Translations under genes and position numbers: made by a program
In this document: positions 62,929 through 64,000 of the stretch, one piece after another
Layout: each line of letters opens with the position of its first letter
How positions within the stretch are numbered: position 1 is the first letter of the stretch
Assembly: GCA_016717205.1 (NCBI GenBank)
Contig: JADKGC010000008.1
Span: 1-64,000, forward strand
Source: Candidatus Flexifilum breve
GTDB lineage: Bacteria; Chloroflexota; Anaerolineae; Aggregatilineales; Phototrophicaceae
Direction of reading: 5' to 3'
DNA: 64,000 bases
The notes under the pieces: model-generated
What the model saw: only the letters and a program-made list of their open reading frames with translations
The model's database searches: none
What the model was told of the DNA's origin: nothing

Positions 62929-64000
62929 ATGGCAACCAAACTGCAATTCAAGTTCGATCCGAATCAAGACTTTCAGCTTGAGGCGATCCGCGCCGTCACC
63001 GAGTTGTTCGACGGGTTGCCGCCTCAGGTCACCGCGCCCGCGCTCGGCTATGAGATCATCCCCAACTTGCCGCCATCCACCGACCTGAATGAACGATTCC
63101 TCAAAACTAACCTAGAGGCAGTACAGACTCGCTACAAAGTCCCGACGGATCGCACGCTGTTCCCCGAATTGGAAGTCGATGAAGGAATGGTGCTCGAAGG
63201 GGTGGGCAACGAGACGCATCGCAGCCCGCATTTCACCGTTGAGATGGAGACAGGCACGGGCAAGACCTATGTCTACCTCCGCACGATGTACGAACTGTAT
63301 CGTCAGTATGGCTTTCGCAAGTTCATCATTGTCGTCCCCAGCATCGCCATCTACGAAGGCGTGCTGAAGAATTTCCAGATCACCGCGTCGCATTTCCGTG
63401 CGCTCTATGATGGCGAATACGTCGCGCCTATCGCCTATGATGGCGCACAGTTGAGCAAGTTGCGTGGTTACGCCACCTCTGCCCTACCCGAATGCCTGAT
63501 CATGACGCTCGACTCGTTTAACAAGAAGTCGAACAACCTCTACAAGGCGTCGGAGAAGCTGCCCGGCGAACGTCGCCCTTATCAGTTCATCCAAGAGACG
63601 CGCCCGATCATCATCCTTGACGAACCGCAGAACATGGAGAGCGAGAAGGCGAGAGAGGCGCTTCGCACACTGCATCCGCTGTTCGTGTTGCGCTACAGTG
63701 CCACACACCGCACCAGCCCGAATCCAGTCTATCGGCTCACGCCGTTTGAGGCGTTCCGCCGGGGACTGGTTAAGCGGATCGAAGTCGATGCAGTGACCGA
63801 ACGCGAAGACTTTAATCAACCGTTTCTCGCCCTGCGCTCAGTGCAAATTGGGCCGCCCATCACTGCAACTGTGGGCACATATATTCTGGAACGCGGTCGT
63901 ACCCGCCAAGTAGATGTAGTGTTGCGGCAAAGCAGTGATCTACACGCAATAACGGGAAGAGACGAGCACCGAGGATACGTTGTTGAGAACATTGACGTCG
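62929..64000 (+). CDS. res: Type III restriction enzyme Res subunit (partial, C-terminus beyond window)
   Basis: The frame is open for 357 codons to the window end from the ATG at 62929 (GAGGCGG before it). FKFDPNQDFQLEAIRAVTEL is a typical Res start. HFTVEMETGTGKTYVYLRTMY is Walker A (about 105-118), PIIILDEPQNMES the DExx-box motif (about 227-238) and LRYSATHRT motif III. The C-terminal PD-(D/E)XK endonuclease domain is outside the window. With Mod it would form an ATP-dependent type III restriction complex. It starts 9 bases after mod, the fourth gene of the operon. Confidence 0.93.
   Translation, partial: MATKLQFKFDPNQDFQLEAIRAVTELFDGLPPQVTAPALGYEIIPNLPPSTDLNERFLKTNLEAVQTRYKVPTDRTLFPELEVDEGMVLEGVGNETHRSPHFTVEMETGTGKTYVYLRTMYELYRQYGFRKFIIVVPSIAIYEGVLKNFQITASHFRALYDGEYVAPIAYDGAQLSKLRGYATSALPECLIMTLDSFNKKSNNLYKASEKLPGERRPYQFIQETRPIIILDEPQNMESEKAREALRTLHPLFVLRYSATHRTSPNPVYRLTPFEAFRRGLVKRIEVDAVTEREDFNQPFLALRSVQIGPPITATVGTYILERGRTRQVDVVLRQSSDLHAITGRDEHRGYVVENIDV

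Overview
The window looks like part of a large conjugative element (an integrative conjugative element or megaplasmid) from a bacterium of the phylum Chloroflexota. The host assignment is inference. It rests on Thr-Pro-rich extracytoplasmic linkers in the secreted conjugation proteins, a mevalonate-type isoprenoid operon in a bacterium, paired NarL/LuxR single-gene regulators, and a GC-rich backbone carrying distinct AT-rich cargo islands. No rRNA or tRNA gene and no CRISPR array was seen.

Layout. (1) 1-12.0 kb, minus strand: conjugation machinery. It encodes a topoisomerase IA-like protein (cut by the window edge), a VirB4 ATPase, PrgI/VirB3-like and VirB2-like membrane proteins, a VirB6/TrbL-like polytopic protein, a lipoprotein and two secreted or bitopic Thr-Pro-rich proteins. 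This block is interrupted by a small AT-rich cargo patch (4.1-5.9 kb). Three copies of a 14-bp palindromic box lie upstream of the two minus-strand gene blocks. (2) 12.1-20.4 kb, AT-rich cargo: a DUF4062-STAND-WD40 NTPase (candidate defence protein), a Ham1-like pyrophosphatase, a nucleoside deoxyribosyltransferase-like protein, and a mevalonate kinase / HAD phosphatase / (di)phosphomevalonate decarboxylase operon. (3) 20.7-22.2 kb: two NarL-type regulators. (4) 22.5-31.7 kb: maintenance module with a ribbon-helix-helix protein, small Zn protein, two tandem large serine recombinases (the first broken), ParA, ParB, a perfect 22-bp palindrome next to parB, a DUF3987 ATPase, a seven-copy 9-bp iteron array and a DnaG-like primase. 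(5) 32-42.6 kb, cargo: a SAM methyltransferase, an Erm-like rRNA dimethyltransferase, a siderophore/haem-type ABC importer, a second ABC importer with an in-frame amber codon, and a 5'-truncated peptide deformylase abutting an IS110 remnant. (6) 44-56.2 kb: backbone with a SLOG protein, a methyltransferase-helicase fusion, a primase-like protein and a PRTRC cassette (ubiquitin-like protein, E2-like protein, ThiF/E1-like protein plus small unknown ORFs). (7) 56.5-57.4 kb: a strikingly nested inverted-repeat structure just upstream of an element-borne ssb, four 17-bp direct repeats and a partial ssb duplication. (8) 57.5-64 kb: a four-gene operon of UvrD-like helicase, split PD-(D/E)XK nuclease, type III Mod methyltransferase and type III Res (cut by the window end).

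How it fits together: the T4SS genes move the element, ParAB/iterons/primases/SSB maintain it, and the STAND protein and the helicase-nuclease-Mod-Res operon are candidate defence cargo. The iron-type importers and the Erm-like enzyme are accessory cargo. No relaxase or coupling protein is inside the window. Several genes switch reading frame at or near homopolymers, so either the element is decaying or the assembly contains indel errors; raw-read inspection would decide this.
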